Shown here: positions 8,048 to 15,592 of the stretch, piece by piece
Layout of the letters: every line of letters starts with the position of its first letter
Numbering within the stretch: the stretch's first letter is position 1
Assembly (NCBI GenBank): GCA_900755895.1
Contig: CAAEIG010000042.1
Location: 1 to 30,818, forward strand
Direction: 5' to 3'
Length of the DNA stretch: 30,818 nucleotides
Origin: Clostridia bacterium
Lineage (GTDB): Bacteria; Bacillota; Clostridia; Oscillospirales; Acutalibacteraceae
Program-made: the position numbers and the translations under genes
The notes under the pieces: model-generated
What the model saw: the letters and a program-made list of their open reading frames with translations, nothing else
Database searches by the model: none
Told to the model about the DNA's origin: nothing

Positions 8048-8785
8048 ATGCGCGCCATCGCCATCATTCCGGCCCGGTATGATTCCAGCCGGTTTAAGGG
8101 AAAACCCCTGGCCGATCTGTGCGGCCGGCCCATGCTGTGGTGGGTCTATCACCAGGTGAAAAAGGCCCAAAAGCTGCAAGAGGTGTGGGTCGCCACGGAT
8201 CACGAAGCCATTCGCGCCGCCTGTTCGGAATATCGGATCCCCTGCCGGATGACATCGCCCCAGTGCCCCACCAGCACCCAGCGGGTGTGGGAGGTGGCCC
8301 AGGAGCTGCCGGCGGACGTGTACGTCTGTGTCAACGGGGATGAGCCGCTGATCCGCCCGGAGCTGGTGGACTGCGCGGTGCCCTCTTCCACGGAGAACTT
8401 TTTTGCCGCCAATTTGATGACGGCGGTGCATTCCCCTGTGGAGGCTGTGGACGAGACCAACATCAAGGTGGTGGCGGACGAAAGGGGGAAAGCGCTGTTT
8501 TTCTCCCGCAGTCCCATTCCCCATCCCAAGGCCAGCGTGGACTATCAGTTTTACAAGCACCTGGGAGTGCTGTCCTATACCAAGGAGGCCCTGGAGTTCT
8601 TTCACAATACGCCCCGGGGACCCTTGGAAGCCATTGAGGATATCAATGAGCTGCGTTTCATCGAACACGGCAAGCCCCTGCAGATGATCCCCGTGGAGGC
8701 GGAAAGCCTTTCGGTGGACACCCCCAAGGACCTGGAATATGTCCGGGGGCTGCTCAGGGAAAAGCTGAACAGGGGGGAGATCTGA
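8048..8785 (+). CDS. kdsB: KdsB-like CMP-3-deoxy-ulosonate cytidylyltransferase
   Basis: KdsB-family enzymes couple CTP to a 2-keto-3-deoxy sugar acid to give the CMP-activated donor. This 245-residue protein has the usual length and order: AIIPARYDSSRF with GKPL (residues 4-21) for the nucleotide, VATDHEAI, and NGDEPLI with D98 for metal. One canonical segment differs: the SGTDR stretch of KdsB is TSTQR here (residues 75-79), with Gln for Asp, hinting at a sugar other than classical Kdo. The start is supported by AAGGAGGG 7 bp upstream. The aldolase follows after one base, so the two are probably translated together. Kdo enzymes are typical of Gram-negatives; in this Gram-positive setting the product probably feeds the two sialyltransferase-like enzymes upstream. 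An NeuA-like substrate is the alternative. Confidence 0.8.
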   Translation: MRAIAIIPARYDSSRFKGKPLADLCGRPMLWWVYHQVKKAQKLQEVWVATDHEAIRAACSEYRIPCRMTSPQCPTSTQRVWEVAQELPADVYVCVNGDEPLIRPELVDCAVPSSTENFFAANLMTAVHSPVEAVDETNIKVVADERGKALFFSRSPIPHPKASVDYQFYKHLGVLSYTKEALEFFHNTPRGPLEAIEDINELRFIEHGKPLQMIPVEAESLSVDTPKDLEYVRGLLREKLNRGEI

Positions 8786-8786
8786 C

Positions 8787-10340
8787 ATGTCGGTGCGCTT
8801 GTTGGACTGTACCCTGCGGGACGGGGGCTATGTGAACAACTGGGAGTTTGGCCGCCATACCATGGTCGCCATCCTGGATAAATTGGACCGGGCGGGTATT
8901 GAGATCATCGAGTGCGGGTTTCTCACAAACCGCCCCCGGGACGGGGATTGCTCCCTGTTCGGCGGTCCGGAGGCAGTGCTTCCCTTGCTGCCCCAGCGGG
9001 AGTCCCAGGCCATGTACGTGGCCATGATCGCAATGGGGGAAAAGGAGCTTCCCCCCAGCAAACTGCCCCCCTGCGGAAAGACGGGGATCACCGGAATCCG
9101 CTTGACCTTCCACCGGGAGGAAGCGGATCTGGCCTTTGCCTGGGCAGGGGCCATCATGGATAAGGGGTACAAGGTGTTTCTGCAGCCGGTGGGCACGGCG
9201 TTCTACCCCGATTTGGAGCTGCTGCGCCTGGTGGAGCGAGTGAACCGGCTGAAGCCCTACGCCTTCTATATTGTGGACACCTTGGGCAGTATGTACCGGG
9301 GGCAGCTTGCCCGGCAGTACCATTTGATCGACGGCAATATGGACCCGGAGGTGCAGTTGGGATATCACGGCCACAACAATCTGCAGCTGGCCTTTTCCAA
9401 TGCCCAGGCCCTGTCCTCCCTGCAGACAAAGCGGGAGCTGATTCTGGACTGCTCCGTTTACGGCATGGGCCGTGGAGCGGGCAATCTGCCCACCGAGCTG
9501 GCTGCCCGGTATATCAACCAGAATATTGACGCTCGCTACCGGGTGGGAGAGGTGCTGGACATCTATGACGAGTATATCGCCCCTCTGCGCCGGGAGTACG
9601 AGTGGGGCTATACCATGGCCTATCACATTGCGGCGGCTCACAGTTGCCACCCCAACTATGCGGCCTACTTGATGAACAAGCAGACCTTGACCATGCAGGA
9701 TATTGAAAGCGTTCTGCAGTCCATTCCCCAGGAGAACCGGGTGGAGTTTGACCGGGACTTGATTCGCCGGCTGTACGCCTGCTATCAAACCAGGAGCATC
9801 GACGATTCCCACGCCTTGGAGGAGCTCAGGGACCTGCTTGGGGGACGTCAGCCCCTGGTGCTGGGAGCGGGAGCGCTGCCCTCGGGGGATCTGCGAGACC
9901 TGCTTCGGCGGCAGTCCCCTCCGGTGCTCTCCGTGGGGCCAGCGGATCCCCGACTGCAGGCCCAGGTGTGCTTTCTCAGCAACCACAAGCAGCTGGATAT
10001 TGCCGGCGGCAGGATGGGAGAACTGGGAGGTGCCCGGCGGGTGTACACCTCCAACCTGGCGGCCTATGGAACGGGGGACTGCCTGTTTGTGGACTATGGC
10101 AAATGCCTGCTTCCGGATCCCATGGTGGGGGACGATTCCGGCCTGATGCTGCTGCGGTTGTTGGAGCGCTGTGGAGTGAAGCGGACGTGGTTCTGTGCCG
10201 GTACTCCACCCACTTGGGGAGGTTTGGCGGCACGGGCGGAGCTTTTGGAGCGCCGCAGGCGCGTGGAGGAACAGCTGCGGGAGCTCCATGTGGAAGTGGA
10301 GTTTTTGCAGCCTGTTCGAGAGAGGGGGGACGTGTTGTGA
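8787..10340 (+). CDS. DRE-TIM (HMGL-like) aldolase with an unassigned C-terminal domain
   Basis: The 517-residue protein begins with the DRE-TIM metallolyase signature LLDCTLRDGGY (D7, R11, D12). It also has the paired metal ligands in YHGHNN (H194, H196) and the glycine-rich DCSVYGMGRGAGN near residue 221. This barrel (about 1-280) is related to 4-hydroxy-2-oxovalerate aldolases and HMG-CoA lyases, which make or break C-C bonds next to pyruvate or acyl carbonyls. Residues about 345-517 form a separate domain (from PLVLGAG onward) that I do not recognise. It starts one base after the cytidylyltransferase stop, with AGGGGGGAGA 6 bp upstream, and overlaps the LCP gene by 4 bp. The context suggests it makes or trims the 2-keto acid that is then CMP-activated. 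That role is inferred. Confidence 0.75.
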   Translation: MSVRLLDCTLRDGGYVNNWEFGRHTMVAILDKLDRAGIEIIECGFLTNRPRDGDCSLFGGPEAVLPLLPQRESQAMYVAMIAMGEKELPPSKLPPCGKTGITGIRLTFHREEADLAFAWAGAIMDKGYKVFLQPVGTAFYPDLELLRLVERVNRLKPYAFYIVDTLGSMYRGQLARQYHLIDGNMDPEVQLGYHGHNNLQLAFSNAQALSSLQTKRELILDCSVYGMGRGAGNLPTELAARYINQNIDARYRVGEVLDIYDEYIAPLRREYEWGYTMAYHIAAAHSCHPNYAAYLMNKQTLTMQDIESVLQSIPQENRVEFDRDLIRRLYACYQTRSIDDSHALEELRDLLGGRQPLVLGAGALPSGDLRDLLRRQSPPVLSVGPADPRLQAQVCFLSNHKQLDIAGGRMGELGGARRVYTSNLAAYGTGDCLFVDYGKCLLPDPMVGDDSGLMLLRLLERCGVKRTWFCAGTPPTWGGLAARAELLERRRRVEEQLRELHVEVEFLQPVRERGDVL

Positions 10341-11581
10341 AAACTTCGGTAAAGAGAGGCTTGTTGGTGGCTGGAGTGATCCTAGGAGTCGTGGCGATCG
10401 GGGCGGCGGTGATCGTGGTTCGCCAGGCCAACCGGGCGGGGGAGGTCCTGGACCAGCTGGCCCAGCCCGGGGTACCCCAGCGGGAGATCGGCGTGTATGT
10501 GTTGGAGAAGGACCCGGCGCAAACCTTGGGTGACACGGTGGGGTATGCTTACGGCGGCGTGACGGATGGAGACGCCACTGCCCAGCTGGCAGCCCAGGCG
10601 CTGGGGGTCACCCCGCCCTGGACCAGCTATCCCACGGCCTTTGCCCTGGTGGATGCCTTGGAGAAAGGGGAATGCCAAGCGGTTGCCCTGGAGGAGGCGT
10701 ACCAAAAGAGCCTAGCGGACGCCCGGGGCTACGAGTGGACGGAGACTGGCATGCGAAAGGTGGGCTCCTTCCAGGTGGATGCCCAGGTGGAAGTCCCCGC
10801 CGCACCCCAGGGAACGCTGGACCGATTTTTGGTGTACTTGGGGGGCAGCGATACCTTTGGGGATGTATCCACCCTGTCCCGCAGCGATGTGAATATTTTG
10901 GCTGCGGTGGACGTGACCCAAAAGAAGATGGCGCTGGTGGCCACACCCCGGGACTTTTACGTGACCTTTCCCAAAACGGGAGGAGTGAAGGACAAGCTGG
11001 CCCATGCGGGGATCTACGGTGTGGAATCCTCTGTGGCAGCCCTGGAGGAGCTCTATGGGCTGGAGATCAGCTATTACCTGCGGATGAACTTCACCGGGTT
11101 TGTGGAGGTCATTGACGCCCTGGGCGGGGTGTCGGTGTACTCGGACCGGGAGTTCACTGTGGAGAATATCCGCACCTATCAGGAGGGGTACAATCAGCTG
11201 ACGGGGATTGAGGCCCTGGCCTTTGCCCGGGAGCGGATGAGCTTTCCGGAAGGGGACTACCAGCGGGCAAAGAACCAGATGGAGGTCATCCGCGCGGTGG
11301 GGGAAAAGCTCAGCTCCCCGGCGGTGGTGGGTGCGCTGCCCGGACTGATGGACGCCGTGGAGGGGAACTTTGAGACCAATCTCCCACGGGAGCAGATCTT
11401 AGCCCTGGCTCCTTCCCTGGCGGGAGGCTGGGATATTTCCACCTATACCACGGCGGGGCTCAGCGATTACCAAGAGACCTGGTCCATGCCCGGGGCAAAC
11501 CTGTATGTCATTCTTCCGGACCAGCAGAGCGTGGCCCAGGGGAAGGAGATCCTAGAGGAAGTCCTTCAGGGCGAGGCTTGA
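10337..11581 (+). CDS. LytR-CpsA-Psr (LCP) family glycopolymer ligase
   Basis: LCP proteins move undecaprenyl-phosphate-linked glycopolymers onto peptidoglycan outside the membrane. This 414-residue protein has a short basic start and one transmembrane anchor (about residues 8-27), then a linker domain of the kind seen in clostridial LCP proteins. The LCP core runs from about 155: SRSDVN with R182 and D184, PRDFYV with R205 and D206, FARERMSF with R298 and R300, and DYQRAKNQ with R310. These arginines and aspartates are the usual pyrophosphate and metal contacts. The start is GTG 10337, inside the stop of the aldolase gene (GTGA overlap), with AGAGGGGGGA 6 bp upstream. It is the last gene before a terminator, so it likely finishes the pathway by wall attachment. 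Confidence 0.9.
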   Translation: MKTSVKRGLLVAGVILGVVAIGAAVIVVRQANRAGEVLDQLAQPGVPQREIGVYVLEKDPAQTLGDTVGYAYGGVTDGDATAQLAAQALGVTPPWTSYPTAFALVDALEKGECQAVALEEAYQKSLADARGYEWTETGMRKVGSFQVDAQVEVPAAPQGTLDRFLVYLGGSDTFGDVSTLSRSDVNILAAVDVTQKKMALVATPRDFYVTFPKTGGVKDKLAHAGIYGVESSVAALEELYGLEISYYLRMNFTGFVEVIDALGGVSVYSDREFTVENIRTYQEGYNQLTGIEALAFARERMSFPEGDYQRAKNQMEVIRAVGEKLSSPAVVGALPGLMDAVEGNFETNLPREQILALAPSLAGGWDISTYTTAGLSDYQETWSMPGANLYVILPDQQSVAQGKEILEEVLQGEA

Positions 11582-11647
11582 TTCGCTGTTGCGCGGATAG
11601 CTGTTTTTGGCTGACGTGACCTCGAAAAAGGACCCCCTATGTAAAAA

Positions 11648-11681
11648 ACCGGACTGTCTCTGTGGACAGCCCGGTCTTTTT
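11648..11681. terminator. Bidirectional intrinsic terminator
   Basis: An 11-bp stem with one A/C mismatch (ACCGGACTGTC pairing with GACAGCCCGGT, loop of 6) is followed by CTTTTT on the plus strand and preceded by AAAAAA, which is a T-tract on the minus strand. It can end both the glycopolymer operon and the converging cat transcript. Confidence 0.8.
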
Positions 11682-11781
11682 GTGGAAAAAACTGAGGAAA
11701 TTGTTGAAAAATATCCTAAAAATAAAATAAATAGTGTGCGTTTATGTGGAATAAGCTGCTGAAAGGGTTCGAAAAGCCTTG

Positions 11782-12414
11782 TTACTTCTCGGAAAATGTC
11801 TGAAGTTCTGTTTGCAGCTCCTCGAGAAACCGGCATACATGAAATCCATCGCACACAGCGTGATGGACCTGTATGGAAAGGGGGAGCAGCGTCCGGCCGG
11901 ATTCCTCATAAAATTTGCCCATGGTGAAAATCGGCAGGAAGTAGTCGTACCCCTTTTGGAGGTTCAGCTGAAAGCTGTCGAAGCTGTGCCACGGAATCAT
12001 GGAGACGTTAAACACGTTGTCCGGACAGTCCGGCTTGCCGATCATGCCGAGGTTGTTGCCGTACTGCCGTTGATCCTCCTGGTAATTTTGCAGGAATTCA
12101 GGGTACGAGGGGTTCCATTGGGTCCACAGGCAGGAAAATGTCTCGTTCTCTGGGTGAAAGACGGTGTATGTGGGATTCATGGTGTCGAATACGCCCAGAA
12201 CTCCCTCATGGGAGTGACCGGTGCGAAACTCCTGGTGACGGTTGACCAATTTGGTCAGCAAAAAGAGCATGGCAGGATACAGCCGGACTTTTCGATTTCT
12301 CAAATTGGTGATGTCCACTTTGGTGGTCATGCTGTAGGTGCAGGGCACGGATTCCGCGTAATGGTGAAAATATTCCTCACGCTTCCAAGTGCTGCGGTCA
12401 ATCTCTTGAAACAT
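11782..12414 (-). CDS. cat: Type A (CatA-like) chloramphenicol O-acetyltransferase
   Basis: The enzyme transfers acetyl from acetyl-CoA to the 3-hydroxyl of chloramphenicol in the cytoplasm and works as a trimer. The 210-residue length is normal for the class. The N-terminus (SVPCTYSMT with KVDIT), the FNVSMIPW segment and the active-site run HHAVCDGFH (catalytic His185, structural Asp189) are all intact. By recall the sequence follows the clostridial CatP/CatD pattern closely, though not identically. The start is ATG at 12414, with AAGGA about 11 bp upstream. It lies 40 bp downstream of the comFB-like gene on the same strand, so the two may be cotranscribed. Base composition looks less GC-rich than in flanking operons. 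Whether it gives resistance or is a housekeeping xenobiotic acetyltransferase cannot be decided here. Confidence 0.88.
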   Translation of the reverse strand: MFQEIDRSTWKREEYFHHYAESVPCTYSMTTKVDITNLRNRKVRLYPAMLFLLTKLVNRHQEFRTGHSHEGVLGVFDTMNPTYTVFHPENETFSCLWTQWNPSYPEFLQNYQEDQRQYGNNLGMIGKPDCPDNVFNVSMIPWHSFDSFQLNLQKGYDYFLPIFTMGKFYEESGRTLLPLSIQVHHAVCDGFHVCRFLEELQTELQTFSEK

Positions 12415-12454
12415 ATCGTGTTCCTTCCTTGGAGCAAAGCCCAGGTGAATGGAT

Positions 12455-12736
12455 TTAGTCGTGACGGGGGTTCTGGCGCACCACCTTCAGGGCTGAGCTG
12501 ATGGCAGCGATGATGTCCGCCCGATTTTGAGAGATATGGCTGTCCAATTTCACAGCCACCCGACCGGTGGTGGTGGTAACATAGCGGGGAGGCAGATGGT
12601 TGAGGGCGTGGGCCACGGTGTCCGCCCGGCAGATCGGGCATTGACAACCGCCATCTGCTGCAAGGATTTGGTCCACCTCCTGTAGCACGATGTCCTCCAT
12701 TAAGTTGTGGAATCCGATGTTTTCATGTTCACTCAT
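12455..12736 (-). CDS. comFB: ComFB-family (late competence) protein
   Basis: This small protein has 93 residues. It begins MSEHENIGFHNLMEDIVLQE and carries the ComFB hallmarks: a cysteine cluster CQCPICRAD, then ALNHLPPRYVTT, and an amphipathic C-terminal region (RADIIAAISSALKVV). ComFB is encoded in the Bacillus comF operon but its biochemical role is poorly defined; the cysteines suggest metal binding. The ATG at 12736 is chosen because homology starts there and AAAAGGAG lies about 11 bp upstream; the open frame extends to 12832, through the tRNA terminator, which is unlikely to be translated. It sits between tRNA-Val and cat, away from the comFC gene at 15589. Confidence 0.75.
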   Translation of the reverse strand: MSEHENIGFHNLMEDIVLQEVDQILAADGGCQCPICRADTVAHALNHLPPRYVTTTTGRVAVKLDSHISQNRADIIAAISSALKVVRQNPRHD

Positions 12737-12806
12737 TTTGCAAAGACTCTCCTTTTTGCCGAGGGGCGGCGATCTTGAGCAGGCACAAAAAGGTGCCGCT
12801 CGCAAC

Positions 12807-12838
12807 AAAAAACCGTTGGGATTTTTTCCCAACGGTTT
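12807..12838 (-). terminator. Terminator of tRNA-Val
   Basis: A perfect 12-bp stem (AAACCGTTGGGA and its complement, 5-base loop) is followed on the minus strand by a run of six T. It lies 6 bases beyond the tRNA 3' end. Confidence 0.85.
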
Positions 12839-12843
12839 CGCAA

Positions 12844-12920
12844 TGGTGGGGACAACAGGACTCGAACCTGTGACCTCCTACGTGTGAAGCAGGCGCTCTA
12901 ACCAGCTGAGCTATGCCCCC
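12844..12920 (-). tRNA. tRNA-Val (anticodon CAC)
   Basis: The minus strand folds as a 77-nt tRNA. The acceptor arm is GGGGGCA with TGTCCCC plus A, and CCA is encoded. The D arm is GCTC/GAGC, the anticodon stem is CCTGC/GTAGG with loop TTCACAC giving anticodon CAC (reads GUG, valine), and the T arm is ACAGG TTCGAGT CCTGT. All stems pair, with one G-U in the acceptor. It has its own promoter and terminator. Confidence 0.95.
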
Positions 12921-12960
12921 ATTTATGAAGTTGTTGTTGTGCTGCGTTTCAACGAACGCT

Positions 12961-12989
12961 ATTATATCAGGTTTTCTCGACGGAGTCAA
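12961..12989 (-). promoter_or_regulatory. Promoter of tRNA-Val
   Basis: On the minus strand TTGACT (12984-12989) and TATAAT (12961-12966) are separated by exactly 17 bp, a near-consensus housekeeping promoter. The expected start is about 35 bp before the mature tRNA 5' end. Confidence 0.85.
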
Positions 12990-13083
12990 CCCCCATTTTG
13001 GGAAAAATTCGCCGGAGGGACAAAATCCTTTTTCTTTGCATAGTCTGAAAGCGGGAATGCTTTTCCCAAAAGGGGGTGAAAGT

Positions 13084-13944
13084 ATGGCACAGCTGCCCAA
13101 ACGAGGCATTGATATTTCCGAATTCAACGGCAATGTGGACGTGGCCGCTCTGAAGAGCCAGGTGGATTTCATCATCATCCGATGCGGCTACGGCAGCGAT
13201 ACCCCAAGCCAGGACGACCCTCAGTTTGAGATCAACGTGAAAAAATGCCAGGAGGCGGGCATCCCCTGGGGGACCTATCTCTATTCCTACGCCAAGACTC
13301 CGAAGATGGCTCAAAGCGAGGTGCAGCACACCCTGCGGCTGCTGAAGGGAAGAAAGCCGCCCTACGGGGTGTGGTACGATGTGGAGGACGCCTCCCTTCC
13401 CACAGGAGAAATCCTGGTGGACAACGTGGTGACCTATTGTCAAGGGATGCAGGACGCCGGATTTTACTGTGGAATTTACGCCTCTCTTTCCTGGATGGAG
13501 ACTCGGCTCAACAGCTCCCGCCTGAACAAATATGACAAGTGGGTGGCCCAGTGGAGCAGCCAGATCACCTATGACAAGCCCTATGGTATGTGGCAGTACA
13601 CCGATCAGCTTCGTCTCAACGGCAAGCTATTTGACGGGAATTGGGCCTATAAAGATTACCCGGCATTGACCGGCACACAGGAGGTGGACGAGATGACCCA
13701 AGCAGAGGTGGAACGCATCGCCCGGGAGCAGGCTCAAAAGGTCTGCGAAGAGGCTCAGAAGAAATATCCCACCATTGCCTCGCTGCCGTCGTGGGCCAAG
13801 CCCGCGGTGGAGCAGGTTTACCGGGAGCTGAAATTGGCCGGCACCGGAGGTTCCGGCGACCAGACCCGCATTGAGGCCAGCGAGACCTATGTCAGGGCCT
13901 TGGTGGTCATCGCCAAGGTGTTGGACAAAATGTCCCAGCAGTGA
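13084..13944 (+). CDS. GH25 family lysozyme-like muramidase
   Basis: GH25 enzymes cut the MurNAc-GlcNAc bond of peptidoglycan. The 286-residue protein starts MAQLPKRGIDISEFNG, with the family's first aspartate D10. The catalytic cluster YDVED places D99 and E101, and WVAQW and MWQYT follow as in the (beta/alpha) barrel family. The barrel ends near residue 195. A charged linker and a C-terminal segment starting SLPSWAKPAVEQ follow, of the type attached to clostridial and phage lysins. There is no signal peptide or membrane segment, so release would need holin-like help, lysis or a non-classical route. ATG 13084 has AAAGGGGGTG upstream. No phage genes flank it. Upstream bases 12990-13083 show no strong promoter. 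Confidence 0.88.
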   Translation: MAQLPKRGIDISEFNGNVDVAALKSQVDFIIIRCGYGSDTPSQDDPQFEINVKKCQEAGIPWGTYLYSYAKTPKMAQSEVQHTLRLLKGRKPPYGVWYDVEDASLPTGEILVDNVVTYCQGMQDAGFYCGIYASLSWMETRLNSSRLNKYDKWVAQWSSQITYDKPYGMWQYTDQLRLNGKLFDGNWAYKDYPALTGTQEVDEMTQAEVERIAREQAQKVCEEAQKKYPTIASLPSWAKPAVEQVYRELKLAGTGGSGDQTRIEASETYVRALVVIAKVLDKMSQQ

Positions 13945-13949
13945 CCCTA

Positions 13950-13980
13950 GGGGCTGTTGCAGTGTGCAGCAGCCCCTTCC
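13950..13980 (+). terminator. Hairpin after the GH25 gene, weak T-tract
   Basis: An 11-bp stem (GGGGCTGTTGC with GCAGCAGCCCC, one G-U pair, 5-base loop) begins 6 bp after the stop. It is followed only by TTCCTG, so termination may be partial. Confidence 0.55.
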
Positions 13981-14022
13981 TGCTGCAGTGTGAAGTTCTT
14001 CGGGGGAAACCCATAGTTTTCC

Positions 14023-14051
14023 TTGTGTCTTTTGAGGTTTTGTAGTACAAT
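14023..14051 (+). promoter_or_regulatory. Promoter of the galT-fol operon
   Basis: TTGTGT (14023-14028) and TACAAT (14046-14051) with a 17-bp spacer lie 33 bp before the galT start. It is the only good promoter seen ahead of the seven-gene run to 19864. Confidence 0.6.
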
Positions 14052-14083
14052 AAGGACACACTGTGAGAAAGGGTGAAGCTGTC

Positions 14084-15592
14084 ATGGAAATGGAAAAGCT
14101 GAGTCTTCAGATCAGCCGTCTGGTGAACTACGGCCTGCAGAGAGGTCTTATCGCGCAGGAGGACAAGGCCTATGCCGCCAACAGGATGCTGGCGCTGTTG
14201 GGGCTGCGGGAGTTTGAGCCCCAGCCTGTGGAGGAGGAGCTGCACACTCCTGTGGAGCCCCTGGAAGCTCTGTGCCAGTACGCGGCAGAGCAGGGCATCA
14301 TCGACCCCGATACCCGGGACGGCCGGGATCAGTTTGACACGGAGCTGATGAACTGCCTGATGCCCCGTCCCTCCCAGGTGGTGAAGGAGTTTTACAGCCT
14401 GTACGACCAGGATAAGGAGGCAGCCACGGACTATTATTATGACTTGGCCCGCTCCTCCAACTACATTCGGGTGGACCGGGTGGAGAAAGACAAGATGTGG
14501 ACAGCTCCCACGCCCTATGGAGATCTGGTCATCACCATCAACCTTTCCAAGCCCGAGAAGGACCCCAAGGCCATTGCCGCCGCCAAGAACGCTCCCCAGT
14601 CCGGGTATCCCAAGTGCGCCCTGTGCCGGGAGAACGAGGGCTATCTGGGCAGTGCCAACCAGGCTGCCCGGGGCAACCACCGCCTGATCCCCCTGACCTT
14701 GGGCGGGGAGGATTGGTTCCTGCAGTATTCCCCCTATGTCTACTATAACGAGCACTGCATCGTGCTCAGCGGCGAGCACCGTCCCATGAAGGTCAGCCGC
14801 CAGTCCATTTCTCGACTGCTGGAGTTTGTCACCTTCCTGCCTCACTACTTTGTGGGCTCCAATGCGGATCTACCCATTGTGGGCGGTTCCATTCTCACCC
14901 ACGATCACTTCCAGGGCGGCCGGTACGAGTTCCCCATGGCCAAGGCCCCAGTGCGGGAGAAGGTGTCCTTTGCCGGGTTTGAGGACGTGGAAGCCGGCAT
15001 CGTCAATTGGCCCATGTCCGTGATTCGTCTGCGTGGCAGCGACCGGGAGCGGCTGGTGGACCTGGCGGACAAGATTCTGGCAGCATGGCGGGAGTACTCT
15101 GACGAGAGTGCCGACATTCTGGCCTATACCGGGGACACTCCCCACAACACCATCACCCCCATTGCCCGCCGCCGTGGGGAGGATTATGAGCTGGATCTGG
15201 TGCTGCGCAACAACCGCACCACGGAGGAGCACCCCTTGGGACTGTTCCACCCCCATGCGGAGTACCACAACATCAAGAAGGAGAATATCGGCCTGATCGA
15301 GGTGATGGGCCTGGCCATCCTGCCCGCCCGTCTGCTGGCGGAGACCGCTCTGCTGGAGAAGGCTTTGAAGGATCCCACCCGGAGCGAGGAGATCATGGCA
15401 CGTCCGGAGATGGAGAAGCATCAGGCTTGGTTCGAGGAGCTGAAAGCTGCCGGAGCCGGAGAAGGGGACACCCAGCGGAAGATCCAGGAGAGCATCGGAG
15501 CAACCTTCGGAAAGATCCTGGGCAACGCCGGTGTGTACAAGGATACGGAGGAGGGGCGCGCAGCCTTCCGCCGTTTCTGTGATACCCTGTGA
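14084..15592 (+). CDS. galT: UDP-glucose--hexose-1-phosphate uridylyltransferase, Bacillus type (class II)
   Basis: GalT swaps UMP between UDP-glucose and galactose-1-phosphate in the Leloir pathway. The 502-residue length and low similarity to the short E. coli enzyme are typical of the Firmicutes class II. The active-site stretch GGSILTHDHFQGG holds H273, H275 and Q277; class II has HDHFQ where class I has HPHxQ. CALCREN is a further class II feature. ATG 14084 is preferred over GTG 14063 because GAAAGGGTG lies about 9 bp upstream. It overlaps comFC by 4 bp, so galactose metabolism is transcriptionally joined here to nucleobase/folate genes, which is unusual. No galK or galE is nearby. Confidence 0.92.
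   Translation: MEMEKLSLQISRLVNYGLQRGLIAQEDKAYAANRMLALLGLREFEPQPVEEELHTPVEPLEALCQYAAEQGIIDPDTRDGRDQFDTELMNCLMPRPSQVVKEFYSLYDQDKEAATDYYYDLARSSNYIRVDRVEKDKMWTAPTPYGDLVITINLSKPEKDPKAIAAAKNAPQSGYPKCALCRENEGYLGSANQAARGNHRLIPLTLGGEDWFLQYSPYVYYNEHCIVLSGEHRPMKVSRQSISRLLEFVTFLPHYFVGSNADLPIVGGSILTHDHFQGGRYEFPMAKAPVREKVSFAGFEDVEAGIVNWPMSVIRLRGSDRERLVDLADKILAAWREYSDESADILAYTGDTPHNTITPIARRRGEDYELDLVLRNNRTTEEHPLGLFHPHAEYHNIKKENIGLIEVMGLAILPARLLAETALLEKALKDPTRSEEIMARPEMEKHQAWFEELKAAGAGEGDTQRKIQESIGATFGKILGNAGVYKDTEEGRAAFRRFCDTL

Noticed and set aside
8754..10289. Long minus-strand open frame (511 codons)
   Set aside because: Antisense shadow of the DRE-TIM aldolase, which has clear catalytic motifs.
12782..12797. 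Small hairpin GGCAC/GTGCC in the leader of the comFB-like gene
   Set aside because: Only 5 bp, no T-tract; likely chance.
12807..12920. tRNA-Val as an integration site for a genomic island
   Set aside because: No repeat of the tRNA 3' end and no integrase gene is visible in the window.
13038..13062. GCATA element before the GH25 gene as a forespore promoter
   Set aside because: No matching -10 sequence at 15 bp.
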